64,000 nt of DNA from Neurospora intermedia (taxonomy: Eukaryota; Ascomycota; Sordariomycetes; Sordariales; Sordariaceae), in NCBI GenBank assembly GCA_037102815.1, contig BTPP01000001.1:5605001-5669000 (forward strand), in the 5' to 3' direction. The notes under the pieces were generated by a model, which worked only from the letters and a program-made list of their open reading frames with translations, had not been told where the DNA came from and searched no databases. A program made the translations under genes and the position numbers. Positions 1-11,400 of this stretch are shown piece after piece (the stretch's first letter is position 1; each line of letters starts with the position of its first letter).

Positions 1-1
1 T

Positions 2-1621
2 GTTATGATGGACGCCGATGTTATGCCTTATAACGCACGGCCTATGACCACAGCGCCGATGCAACAACGGCCTTCCTTGGTTCCCCACTATATGCCGACT
101 ACATCGATGAGCACGGCTTCCATCAACAGCATCAGCGCGCCAGCGCATTATCAGTCGCCTGTGTCCTATGGCGGAGGGTATCCGGCTTACCCATTGCCTA
201 CGCCTACTACCATGAACTCTTCGTACAACAAGCATCAACAATACCAGGAACGGCCATCGTTACAAATGATCACACCTGAGTTTGAGGATACTAGGGGACC
301 GCATCATATCAGGAATGCGAGACGATACAGTGAAGAGAGCAGGAGCCCATCGGAGCGGAGCGATTCTCAGGGTTCTACAACGGAAACGACCATCTCGAAC
401 CACTCAAGCTGCTCACGAACCATCACCCCTAACACCCCGGTCAACGGCGCGCCCCAAGTCGAGTTTAGCACTGCTGTGGACAAGCTCATGAAGGTCATCC
501 AGTCCAAGATGAAGGACGCCGACCACGAGCAGAGCGGTGATGACAAGGACATCAAGGCTGAACAGGTATGATGGACCATTAATTTGAGACTGAGCGAGTC
601 TAACATATCTTAGCAATCATCCCCCGTTTGTCAGGCAAGAGTGCAGCAACCGGCCGATAAGCACAAGCGTAAACGATACGAGTGCCAAATCGAGGGCTGC
701 AATAAGAAGTTTTCCCAGAAGACGCACCGCGACACCCATGTTCGATCTCACACTGGAGATAGACCCTATGTTTGCCCTATTCCTGGCTGTGGTGGACGGT
801 TCACCCAAGCTGGTAACCTCAAGGTAAGTCTCAGCCTTACCGTGGCTACAGTGCCCACATAGTCTGACGAAATCTTAGACACACAAACGTCGTCACACAG
901 GAGAGAGACCCTACCGCTGCGAGGTGTGCGACAAGGGCTTTGTGCAACGCGGAGACGTCAAGGCACACATGAAGACACATCTCGGTACAAAGGCCTTCCT
1001 CTGCAGACTTGACAACTGCCATAAGCAGTTTACTCAGCGGGGAAATCTCAAGGTGAGAGAATTCGCGCATTTGTGTTGTTTTTTTTGCCAAGTTGTCAAA
1101 CTGACTCGGTTTACTTGCAGTATCACCAAAACAAGTACCACAATGAGACCATCAAGACTCTCGCCGCAAGATTTGATGCCATCGAGGACTGGTCGACTGT
1201 ATCGAAGGAAGATATGGAGATCTTCAAGGACTTTGCCGAGGTCCACAAGAACAGCAACAAGGGCATAAAGGGTCGGGGAAAGCATCGCAAGGTGAAATCG
1301 GTGCCTCTGAGCTCACCCACCAGCCCGACCGGCCACTCGCCGCTTCCCAACATTATGGCTTCCCAATACCCTCTTCCTTCGGCTCCCGGAGTCTCGCAAC
1401 TTCTTCACACTCCTCATCCGCTCCATCCTCCGCTCCATCACCAGGGCCCTAGTCACTCGGCTATGTACGGCATGCCCCGATCGAGCCTCCATAGCCATTA
1501 CGAAACCTACGATCACCATGAAGTCGACACTGTGGCCAGCAGCCGCGGCTCAGTAACCGAGCCAATCTACCATCACGAGGAACATCCCCGGGAGCTTGCC
1601 TTCGGCGACCGGATGTACTAA
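2..1621 (+). CDS. C2H2 zinc-finger transcription factor, four fingers (5' partial)
   Basis: Probable nuclear DNA-binding transcription factor resembling fungal Azf1-type proteins. The frame is open at the left edge, so the true start may lie outside the window; the first in-window ATG is at 5. Four exons join in phase: up to 565, 614-823, 879-1052 and 1121-1621, with GT-AG introns of 48, 55 and 68 bp. After a Ser/Pro/Tyr-rich N-terminal part (about 190 residues) and a basic stretch (KHKRKRYEC) come four fingers. Fingers 1 and 2 have C-x4-C-x12-H-x3-H, finger 3 has C-x2-C-x12-H-x3-H, and finger 4 has C-x4-C-x12-H-x4-H, with TGDRPY and TGERPY linkers. Introns 2 and 3 both fall after an NLK motif inside a finger helix. 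The C-terminal tail is rich in His, Pro and Ser. The family call is secure; the ortholog and target genes are not known from sequence. Confidence 0.9.
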
Positions 1622-2802
1622 AATGCCAGCCACCAAGATGGTGATGCGACTATTGTTGAGTTTTAATGTGTACGAAAGGACGAGTCTACTTCGCTTTTCT
1701 GTTAACACCGTTCTCCTTATCTGTAAATGACCTCTTCTCGTTTCTCGTTTTCCTTTTCATAGCGCCCGGCCATCTCCTTTGTTTGATATCACTGCCTTTG
1801 GAGTTCTTGTGTATTTTTCCTGGGTGGTCCGGATTTCATCAAAAAATTTACTAGGTCCAAGGGGGGTTGGGGTGGCAAGCGGCATCTGGTTGGTATTTTG
1901 CATCCGTGATTTGTTGCATTAGGGATATTAGTCCCTCGAGGAGTTCCGGAGCGATGGGAGCAGCGCGGCGCTGTGGGAGCATGAAACGAACAAAAGGAAC
2001 GATATGTTTACACAAGCATGGATGTATTATGCGCCGGGCTGATCGGTCATCGGGTGGTAGGATGACTGGCCAGCCGGTTTGACTGGTTGCAAAAAAAAGG
2101 AAAGATACCAATGGTTGAATTTTGATTACGCAAAAGGGAGACAAAAAAAGACCACTTCTGTGAGGATTGGAAACCACCTGTTGGTTACGTATATATACCA
2201 AGAGGATCGCAGGCACTTGGGGGGTTTTAGCCCGTCTTCTTTCTGTTGGTTAATGGCTTGCTATGGACTTAGTCCTCAATGGAAAAAAATTCTTTGAAAA
2301 CATTTATTCTACCTGTTGCTTCTATGGAGACTGAATGTGTACTTTTATTGCTGGTTATGCTGAAACAGCATCAATGGTTGCCATCTATTCTCAAAACTTT
2401 GCGCCAGAGAGACTACGACGAAAATGGTCAGTGGACCTCCTTATCTTCCACTTTTTACTTATAGTGCCTAGAACTCTTACCTGCAACGTATTGAAAACAT
2501 CCGCGATTCAACGACGTTCCAGTATGCTTAGCTCAGAAACTCTCTCTCTTCCAAGCATCGACCTATCACGTTCCAAATCACACCTACCTCATTACACATG
2601 ATCCGACAAGTACATAATCTTGCATGGCTGCAGTAATTATGACCACACACGAAATGAACAATAGATGAAGGAAGCATTGCGTATGAATAATAGAGTGTCC
2701 GATGAGTCCTTCTGGTGGTAGACAAAGACCACTACTATGATAGCTTGGTAAACGATGGGCTATATGGAGTCCAGAATTCAAAATGTTTTCATAATCAAAG
2801 AT
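1622..2802. other. 3' UTR and intergenic spacer
   Basis: The region between the zinc-finger stop codon and the tRNA. The first few hundred bases are T-rich and are probably the 3' untranslated region. No open frame here resembles a known protein and no further RNA gene was seen. Confidence 0.6.
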
Positions 2803-2874
2803 GGACCGGTAGCTCAGGGGTAGAGCGTTCGGCTGCAGTCCGAACGGTCACGCGTTCAAATCGCGTTCAGTCCT
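2803..2874 (+). tRNA. tRNA-Cys (anticodon GCA), intronless
   Basis: A complete 72-nt cloverleaf can be folded. The acceptor is GGACCGG against TCAGTCC with one C-A mismatch at the fifth pair. The D arm is GCTC/GAGC with an AGGGGTA loop. The anticodon stem TTCGG/CCGAA closes loop CTGCAGT, giving anticodon GCA. The T arm is ACGCG/CGCGT with loop TTCAAAT. The discriminator base is T (U73), the usual identity base of eukaryotic tRNA-Cys. There is no intron. The D and T arms supply the internal A and B boxes for RNA polymerase III. The acceptor mismatch is mildly unusual but does not suggest a pseudogene. Confidence 0.93.
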
Positions 2875-2880
2875 CTTCTC

Positions 2881-2886
2881 TTTTTT
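2881..2886 (+). terminator. RNA polymerase III terminator of tRNA-Cys
   Basis: A run of six T residues starts seven bases after the tRNA discriminator base, and longer T runs follow to about 2916. T runs of at least four are the usual Pol III stop signal. Confidence 0.75.
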
Positions 2887-3750
2887 CCTTTTTCTCTTTT
2901 TTTTTTGGCCTTTTTTTTGGCAATGGGTGCTGGATATTATAAGCTTCTTATTTCTAGAATATGCAATTTCTTCTCGATTATGTTTTTTCTGCTGCTCATT
3001 TTTTGAGTTCTTATTGTATGTTCGCTTGGTTTACTTCTATTCATCGGCTGCGGTATGCCAGTGCAGTATACTAAAGCTGGTGGGAAAGAAGTTTTGTAGT
3101 GGTGTTGGGCTGGTGCATGCTTTGTTTCTTCCAATCTTGGTTTGGGAATCGATGTTTTCAAGGTCTTCGTTGTAAGCGACATAGAGTGGGATTCCTCAAC
3201 GACATAGGCTGAAGAAGGAAGAAAGAAGGGTTGCTCGGGGAGCTCTCTCGATGGGAAGATAGCTGAATAGGGAGATGGGACTGGGCAGCAAGGACAAAGG
3301 CAAACTCGAATTGCTTCACTTTCTAGCCTCACTTAGTTCCAAGTCTACCTATGGTTGAAGCGGATGTATTTAATGAGGCATCAATTTAGACTAGGCCGTC
3401 TCTCCGTCACCGCGTGCTCATCCCGGGTTTGTGTCGGCGTAGCAAACTCATGATGTTCAAAGCACAGTCATGGCTTGAAGGGAGAAGTGCGTGTAGCCCA
3501 TATTTCATGAATTTTACCGGAGGTCCGGCCTTATTTCCAGCCTTACGAATTCCCAAGCTCGTTTTGTGTGGAATCCTTATACTCTATAGGTAAATCATAC
3601 AGGTAGTCTAGGTTACATACGATAATACATGATGATACACACCAACCCACCACAATACTGTAGAAGGCCACCAAGAAAGACCACACCCAACTCCCATTGC
3701 CGCCCGCCCTCTCACGTACCACTCAACTCAAAACAGCCCCCCTTCCCATC
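2887..3750. other. Intergenic spacer
   Basis: T-rich sequence downstream of the tRNA, then unremarkable sequence leading into the 3' end of the minus-strand carrier gene. Short open frames on both strands show no recognisable family. No structured RNA or repeat was seen. Confidence 0.5.
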
Positions 3751-4881
3751 TCAAACACCACTCACCATCTTAGGCAAGTAATACTTGACGTTTTCGTAAA
3801 CCAAAAACGTCACCCACGTCGCCGGCAGCACCCTCACCACACCAGGCATCATCCCCCTATAAAACCCTCTAAACCCTTCCTCCCTCCACAGCTTCGCCAC
3901 CACCCCTCCTATGCCCCTACCAAACAGCTCGTCAGCCTGATGATGCTGCAGTCTCGCCCTCATGACCTGCAACGGATACGTCGCCGTGCCCGCGACCAGC
4001 TTCGCGACAGTGGACAAGACAATCGTCGCCTCGTTGGAGATCCTTTGACTCTCTCGCTCCTCCTCCTCTGACGCAATCTCCTGGCCCGCCAGTCGTCGCT
4101 TAGCATCCCTGGACGCGATATACATCCTCCTTGCGGGGTCATACACAGCGAACTGCACCGCCCCATGACTGATGGCGAGCATGCCGACGCCCAAACCGCG
4201 GTAGAAGCCGAGGATGCCTTCGCTCCGGAAGAGGCGCACAGCCCCGGTGAACATGGATGGATAGGCGTCCGCGGCGAGTCGGTCGGTTGACAGCATGCGT
4301 GTTTTGAGGACCCAGATGGGGTTGGTGATGATTTGCGTGGCGGCGCCGGCGAGGAGGGAGGCGGCGAAGAAGTCGGCGGGGGAGAGGTGGGATTTAATTT
4401 GGGCTTGGGTTTCGTGGTCTGGGGTGACATTTTGGGAGAGAGTAGGTTCACCACCTAAAGGTGAAGATGGTGGTGGTGGTGGTGGTGGTGGTGAAGGAGG
4501 GGCCTTGAGGTGAGCGATGAGTCGCTCGAAGCGGGACTTGAAGAAGAAAAAAGAGGCCCAGCTGGTGGCGTTGCCGATGAGGTTCGGCGTAAGGCCGCGG
4601 TAGAGGGCGGCGAGGGGCCGGTCGGTTTGCGCTAGACTCCGAAAGACGGAGACGGTGGTGAGCGCTGCCGAAGGGTTGGTTGGGCTACTTCGGTGGACTG
4701 GATTATGAAAAATCAGTTTGTTTATCTAAACAGAATTTGAAAGCGCGGTGAACATACCTTGCATCCGAGTCTTGACAATATCAAGCGGATGAACAATCAG
4801 AGTGGCCATTGAGCCGGCCGAAAGACCGGCGACCGTCTCGACGAGAGCCGGGGAGAGGCCCGCATCGCTGGATTTGGTCAT
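3751..4881 (-). CDS. flx1: Mitochondrial FAD carrier (Flx1-type, SLC25 family)
   Basis: Probable inner-membrane carrier importing FAD (or a related folate/flavin substrate) into mitochondria. Two exons, 4881-4758 and 4697-3751, are split by a 60-bp intron after codon 41 and encode about 356 residues. Three carrier signatures mark the three repeats: HPLDIVKTRMQ (about 31-41), NPIWVLKTRM, and YPLQVMRARLQ. The PIWVxKTR form of the second signature is typical of the Flx1/folate-carrier branch. LYRGL, FYRGLG and FYRGMMPG follow the signatures as expected. The start ATG at 4881 places the first signature at the normal distance from the N terminus. An insert with a run of eight prolines (about residue 111 on), encoded by a CCA repeat, lies between the first and second repeats. 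Transport specificity is inferred from family resemblance only. Confidence 0.88.
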
Positions 4882-6304
4882 ATGAATGAAGAAGGGGAGG
4901 GGGAAACACCGGATCCGGTTATTTTCAGGTTGTGCTACATGATCCCGAATGTATATATTCTTAAGTAGAATCGGGCTCGTGCGTGTGCGCCGGTGGCCGT
5001 GATCGACGGCAAGGACGGCGGACGCGGACGGCGGCGGGCGGGCTTCGGCAGTAGAGACAGACGGACGGAACGGAAGGGTTGGATGTCTTCAGTGGAAAAT
5101 GTTAGTGTCAGTTGACCCGGATAGGCGGGTCGAGACGGTATATGACGCAAGGTGCCTTACAATCTACCCCTGGTATGTTTGTTGGTTTGGTACAAAGGAA
5201 GGGTAGAATATAAGGACAAGCCAATCGAATCTATTGATTCTGTTTTCCGGTACGGTTGGGCACGGTCAGCAGGCTTCTAGGTACGGGTAAGTGCTGTAAT
5301 GCCCTATAATCTAGCCCAAGAGGCACGGTAAGGTGCGTGGTGGCGTTTTTTACCCTGGTCGCATTGTTCGAACTCAGGTGTGACTAGGCAGATGCACAGA
5401 CCATTTTACGCTATTGAGCCAATCAAACAGCTTGTATTGGACTGCACGGACCACCTATACCCCTGTCACCAGGGGGGTTCGAAGAACCACGCTAACAAAC
5501 AAACCAGTCTTATATTGTACACAAGGGCCCTTGGCTTAGTGGGACCGGAAAGAAATGGAACAGGGGTGCGCAAAGGTTGCAGTTATGTACTGGCGTCAGT
5601 TTTGCCTGTAACAGCGCGTAACATACCTATTCTAAGGAACGGCGATGGTCGGCTGTCTGGATCTTTAGATTGTTCAGTTGCTCATATGTCCCTTTGGTAG
5701 CAGACACTGCCGGCTTTGGAGCATCCATACACACGGCCGTGACTTTGCATAAATACTGATCAAAACAGAGAGCTCATGCCCGGGTAGACGTAGAATTGTT
5801 CGATCCGGAGCTTGCGACTGTCCCTTTCCAACTCTCGTGCAGGTAACTACGACACCGGCGTAGCAGTTCAAAAGGGATATGTATAAGCCAGTCAAGTGCT
5901 GCGATCCGGGTGTCGCCTCATGATGATACACCCTTGCCACGGATGATGTCCCTTCGATGTTCTTCGCTAAGGCTGTTCGATAGAGAGTTGTCTTTGATTA
6001 TAGTGTACAGTTATCGTGGTATCTCTCGGTCCCAGTCCTCTCCTGACTGCCCGTGTCCCACGTAGTCATGTTCGATCCTCCGGTGTATGTCGTTTTATGC
6101 TCATTCGGGATGCCGTCTCGTCATCGTTCGTCCAGAGTCAAGCCCGCTTGCAAACAATAGTACATGTATAACCCAAACTGTCTACCCATAACTCCGATTT
6201 CGTTGTTTGTCGTTTAGGAGAGCGGGGAGAGGAGGCTGTTTGATATTAGTTTCACATGTCGATCGAGTAACAACAGTCGCGATCGTTTGTCGTTTCTTTT
6301 TCGT
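4882..6304. other. Intergenic spacer between flx1 and tom7
   Basis: About 1.4 kb holding the flx1 promoter on its left and the tom7 3' region on its right (both genes on the minus strand). Open frames up to about 106 codons exist on both strands, but none has a recognisable domain or convincing exon structure. Confidence 0.5.
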
Positions 6305-6593
6305 TCAAACGTACCGGATGATGGAAGGCCGGGGCACACTGCGAGTGTAGCCTATGCGATGTTAGCATCTTGTCCAGTGCGTCTGAGAATCTGGAAATGA
6401 GGCACACATACCGAGATAGAGGATCAAAGGCAGGTAGCCACTATGCAACATCATATTAGCATCCAGAGACCTAGGCGACGACGGAGCGAACGGAATGCGA
6501 CTCGGGTGGAATGCCGTACTAGTGAACAACGACCCGCGAGATGTCGATGAGCTTGCCAATGCGCTCCTTGGACTCTTCCGAAAGGGCGAACAT
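6305..6593 (-). CDS. tom7: Tom7, small subunit of the mitochondrial outer-membrane TOM translocase
   Basis: Tom7 is a tail-anchored modulator of TOM complex assembly in the mitochondrial outer membrane. Three tiny exons, 6593-6520, 6440-6412 and 6351-6305, join in phase across introns of 79 and 60 bp, both with a GCTAA-type branch site near the acceptor. They give 49 residues starting MFALSEESKERIGKLIDISR, continuing through the single membrane segment YGYLPLILYLGYTR and ending RPSIIRYV. This matches fungal Tom7 almost end to end. The middle exon has only 29 nt. The gene is divergent from the SF3B4 gene, with about 630 bp between start codons. Confidence is high because all phases and the whole family consensus agree. 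Confidence 0.92.
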
Positions 6594-7224
6594 GTTGCCT
6601 GATTTGTTCTGTTTCTGTGTTAGATTTCGAGGCTTGATGAATGGGTTGTTCGAGTTGCCGTACGTGCCTGGAAGGGGTGGGTTCTGCGGCGAGTTATGGT
6701 CTTGAACAAAACGTTGAACGCGGCTCCCACTTTGATGGACAACCAAATATTCTGGATCTTTTTGCCGGTTGCACCAGCTTGGGCCGTCCCGTCAGCCACA
6801 CTGGGGCTGCCAGTAGCGACATACTAAACGAACTAGACTGAGCGGCAGTTACCCTTCTGCAAACACTGGCTAACAGGCCCAAAGCTTGGGTCTCCAGTGA
6901 CCTGGCTTTTACGTTAAGCAGTTAGACATGGTTTTGTTAGCAGGATTAATAACCCGCGCGCGAACCGGGCAGGCAACAGATAGTTCTGGACCGCGACTGC
7001 ACCTTTCATGGTCACGTCAAGCTTCAATGTGAATCTTCGACCAAAACTGAAAGAATCCCCAAAAGCTGACCTAGCCATCAAATATTCTCTGCACATTAAC
7101 ATACTACTCTGGCTGTAGCCGATTCCCTCGACGTTAGCAATATTTATACGACTCAATCTTCGTGGTCTTTCGATAAGCCCAAACAGTCTTCCAGCCATAC
7201 GAGTGCTACGGCACACCCTTCATC
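6594..7224. promoter_or_regulatory. Divergent promoter region of tom7 and SF3B4
   Basis: About 630 bp separate the two start codons, so promoters and 5' leaders of both genes must lie here or overlap here. No clear TATA box or named operator was identified. The assignment rests on gene arrangement only. Confidence 0.5.
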
Positions 7225-8473
7225 ATGTCGAAACACTGGTAAGTCGCAAATCTTGACTTGCCATTGTCGCTGACCTCGAATCCCAAGTCGCGCTCCTACT
7301 AACGCGTAGACTAGGGAACAAAATAAAGATGCGACCGTGTACGTCGGCAACATCGATGAGCGCTTCACCCAAGAGTTGCTCTCCGAGCTCATGACGCAAG
7401 TCGGCCCCGTACGCCAGGTACATATGCCACAGGATCGCGTCTCGCAAACACATCAAGGCTACGGCTTCGTCGAGTTCGATACCCCCGCTTCCGCCGAATA
7501 CGCAGCAAAGGTTCTCAACGGAATCAGGATTTGGGGAAAGCCAATTCGCGTCAACAAGGCGAGCGCGGACAAGCAAAAGACTGTCGACATCGGCGCCGAG
7601 CTCTTCATCAACAACCTCGATCCCCAGGTTGACGAAAAGATCCTATACGACACATTCAGCCAGTTCGGCCAGATCCTTCGGCAGCCCAACATTGTCAGAG
7701 ACGACAACAACATCTCAAAGGGCTATGGTTTCGTCAGTTTCGGTTCCTTCGAGGCCAGTGATGCTGCTCGAGCCACGATGAACGGCCAGTATCTACTGAG
7801 CAAACAGATTACCGTCGAGTATGCGTACAAGAAGGACGGAAAGGGCGAGCGTCACGGTGACGAGGCCGAGCGTAAGCTGGCCGCTGAGGGCAAGAAGCAC
7901 AACATTGTTCCGGAACAACAGCCTTTGCCGCCCGCTTTCCACATGACGAGGCCTCCTGCCCCCGGCATTGCACCTGCTGCCGACATCCCTACCGCGGCCG
8001 TTATTCCTCCCGCCGCCGTGGCGCCAGCTGTACCCATCCCCGTGGGCGTGCCTGCCGCGGCTGCTCCTGCCTATGGCGTTCCTCCTCCCGGTCCTGCTGC
8101 TATGGGTCGTTCTGGGCCCCCATATGGCGCCGGCATGCCACCCGCAGGTGGTCGGATACCCAATCTCCCACCCGCACCCTCCGGTCTCCCTGCAAGGCCA
8201 CCGCCCAGTCACGGTGGCTTTGGGGGTCCAGTTGGTGACTTCCACCCCGGAGGAACTGCTTTTCGTGGTGGCCCTCCCGGTCCTCCAGGTCCCGCGGTAC
8301 CTCCAGGGCCTCCGGCAATTTACCCTGGCATGGCTCCTCCGGCTGGATTTCCGGGTGCTCCGCCTCTTGGTGCATCTATGCCTCCTCCTGGTTTCATGCC
8401 TCCTCCTGGTGCTGCTCCTCCCCCGGGATTCGGCGCGCCACCCGGAGCACCCAACGGGTTTGTTCGGCGTTAG
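7225..8473 (+). CDS. hsh49: Splicing factor 3b subunit 4 (SF3B4/Hsh49), two RRMs
   Basis: A U2 snRNP SF3b subunit that contacts pre-mRNA near the branch point. Exon 1 is only 14 nt (7225-7238). After a 76-nt intron the main exon runs 7315-8473, giving 390 residues. The chosen join yields [20 protein letters not shown], the conserved family N terminus. RRM1 lies at about 13-85 (RNP2 VYVGNI, RNP1 GYGFVEF) and RRM2 at about 100-178 ([14 protein letters not shown]). The tail from about 220 is rich in Pro, Gly and Ala, as in SF3B4. The intron has a perfect TACTAAC branch site and two AGs five bases apart; only the second keeps the frame, since the first makes an immediate TGA. Family assignment is very secure. 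Confidence 0.95.
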
Positions 8474-11400
8474 AAGACCGACCATGCAAATGCTTTGTTT
8501 GGCACAACGAATCACTAAGAAAACCGGAGAAAGATGTCGAAACTGTCCAAGTCCATGCGGAAAAAGGATGCAGAGATTGAAGGGAAGAAGGATACGGAAC
8601 CAGATGGAGAAGGATACGAGCGAGGACTCTGATATAGCCCAAGGCGAGATTGAGCCTCTGGTGAACGGAAGCGGGAAGAACGTCTGACGCCCCAAATAAC
8701 AACGAAGCGAAACGTCCGAGTCGCAAGGTCTCCTAACGGCTGCCATCTCACTTTGCAACATCGGCCTGTTTTCCCGTGCGTTCATCGTAGCTCCAAGCGA
8801 ACGATAGGGAAGGAACCCAAGGCTTGCTATAGGTTTGGTTAGAAGAGTATTCATCTGTCAGGGTGCCAGGTACCCGAGACATTGAATAGCTTTGTTTATG
8901 GCATATGAATTAATGCCATTGCAGAGGTCAGCAGTCTCTTCTTGGACCCTGCTCTACACCTTGTCGAGCTCGGTCGTTTTGAGTATGACGTGGTCAAACA
9001 TGGCATATTGGTCTGAGGATATGTTAGCAAGCCCCGCCCTTTTCTTCGCTTCACATGGCCGGAGGAGCTAACACCAGCACAGCTCTGAGCCTTATAAGGT
9101 GTTCTTGACCAGTAGTCTTAGATTGAGATTGGAAGGCTGAGGCGGGCATCCCTCTGGCAGCAGGCATCGGCTAGCTGTACATGAGGAAGTGGTGTGTTTG
9201 ATAGCAAAAGCTCGGGCAGGTTTGGAAACAGGCCCTGAGTATAAGTAGAAGTGATGACAAAAAGTAATAGATACCCTTCAGTTGTCTGTGGATGGCAAAA
9301 TGACATCTTTAAAACCCGCAAGTGTCTCTGTCCTTGTCTAGACTCTCCTGTACCGGTCAAACCGATCCTTTTCCCAGATCTTTCTAGCTAATCACCCTTC
9401 TTGTGTGACGTTGAATAGGATTCTCGAATTACATAACCGGCCTTGTGGGCTTCGATGGCCTTTTCATCGTAGGTTACGAATTTGAAGTGCCATGAACCTG
9501 GAAACCTCATGAACTCATGAATTCTACTCCGACCGTTGACGAGCACGAGATGATTTTGCGATGAAAGCGAATGTCATGGCTCCATTCTCCTCATTTTGAC
9601 GAGGAGGCCCGCCATCTCACCGCCTCCTTCATTCATTACCATTACAATGGCGGTTGGCATACTCTCCTGGTTCATCTGAGTATAAGGTAGGAACCACAAC
9701 TTCGCTGTTCATTCACAATCAGATATCCACTGGGTATAGCAGAAGTCGATGGGGCAAGGCAGCTCAGCAGATTTCCTCCTCTTGGTTACTTAACTTCACG
9801 TTGATAGTAGTATGAACGGTATCAACCTAGGTATGTACGTCTATCTATGTTATGTCGTTTTCGGCAACCGCCATGGCTCGCCCCGTCAGACTGCTCCCCA
9901 CCTCAGAAGGGCAGTTGCTGCTCCCCGACGCGGCAGGTCCAGTCTTTGAATGGGTTCCATTGCTTGTATGACACTGTTCCAGCCACTCGGGAGCTTATCT
10001 TGTAGTGTAGTAGTAGTAGCAGTAGGAGGAGGTAAGGTAAGTAGTTCGCCTCACACAATAGAATAGTTTTAAGGTGGGAGGCTGAAACCTGAATGAACAA
10101 CGACGGCCGGCAAAGGTAGTAATGCAAGGCATGGTAAAGGACCATCATCCAATCAATCTGAGTAAATCCTGAAGGAATCGTCGGCGTCGTGAAACCCATA
10201 GGAAAGAGTAACGGAAAACATCATGATGTAGAGATAGAGATGGGGCTGCTGCTGCAGGTCGATGTAAAGAGAGGGAGGGATCTTTGTATGTCACACAGGT
10301 AGTAGTCAGTCATCCAACCGATTTGCTCCAGAGACAAGTCAGCTGGTCTACATATGGTCTGCAGCAGCAGGAGGGATTTCGTGTTCAGCAGCAACTCTGA
10401 TTGACCCGGTACTCTGATTCCGAGACTACCGAGCCGTTTTTTTGATCTTGAGCTTTCCGTCAGGGGGGGAAGCCGTGATATTGTCCTGGAAGTCACACAT
10501 GTATAGTATGATATCTTTTGACGCTTGACGCGGATGTGATGGGAGAACATGGACTAGGATTCCAAAGAAATGGAGGCTGAGATGTGACTTTCAACTCGAG
10601 TGAGACTCTGAACTCATTAACTCTGGTCCCTCAATCCGCTTGCGACTGTATCACCATCAGCGTCACCGCACATGAGTTGTGAATCGGTGGTGGTTTATCT
10701 GTCAAGTGTGTCTGTTCTGCCCTGGGTTATTGCATGCCAACCTTGCCATCGTTTGCCTCGGATCATCCATCCAGGCACGAAGTTTGAGGCTTTCTTCGAC
10801 GTTGTTTGAACCTTCACAAGACAAGGGCAGGATAGGTACGTTGAAGGATGGATGTCTGTTCAAAAATAATGACAGATCGCAAGGCACGACATACGAGATT
10901 TCGTAGGCAGTTTCGACGATATATGCAGGCGGAAATGCAAGAGAGACCACGAGATGTGTTTTCCCAGCGAATCGAAAGCCATTGTCATTTTGATTTGGCG
11001 GTGCCCTCCCGAACCTGCATGCTTCATGTTGTTGCTTCGTTGCAGAGCAGCATAGAGGTAGCGTCGTCATGATTCCTAAGGATGTCGCCGATTGACTGAA
11101 TGGCACACACAGATTGAGCCGGCTACTGCCACGCGTATAGTCTCTCTCTCGCAAAAACAAACGTAGTTGCGATTTCAAGGCTCCGGTACCCTCGCTACAG
11201 ACCGTATCCTGTCAAAGGCTCAATCATATCAGCCGTTGCACGTCGATACAGTCACCACATTCTTGGACTGCAGTGCCAGAAAGGGAGGGGTGTAGTCGGC
11301 AATGCAACAATGCAACAGTGCGCCGATTTCTTCACTCCTACGACCTTGACGACAACATTGACCTTTGATCCTTCTCTCCCTTTTCACGATCCCGAGATTA

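Noticed and set aside
10702-11178. 158-codon minus-strand frame in the gene-free left region
   Set aside because: No recognisable motif, with overlapping frames of similar length on the other strand; probably chance.
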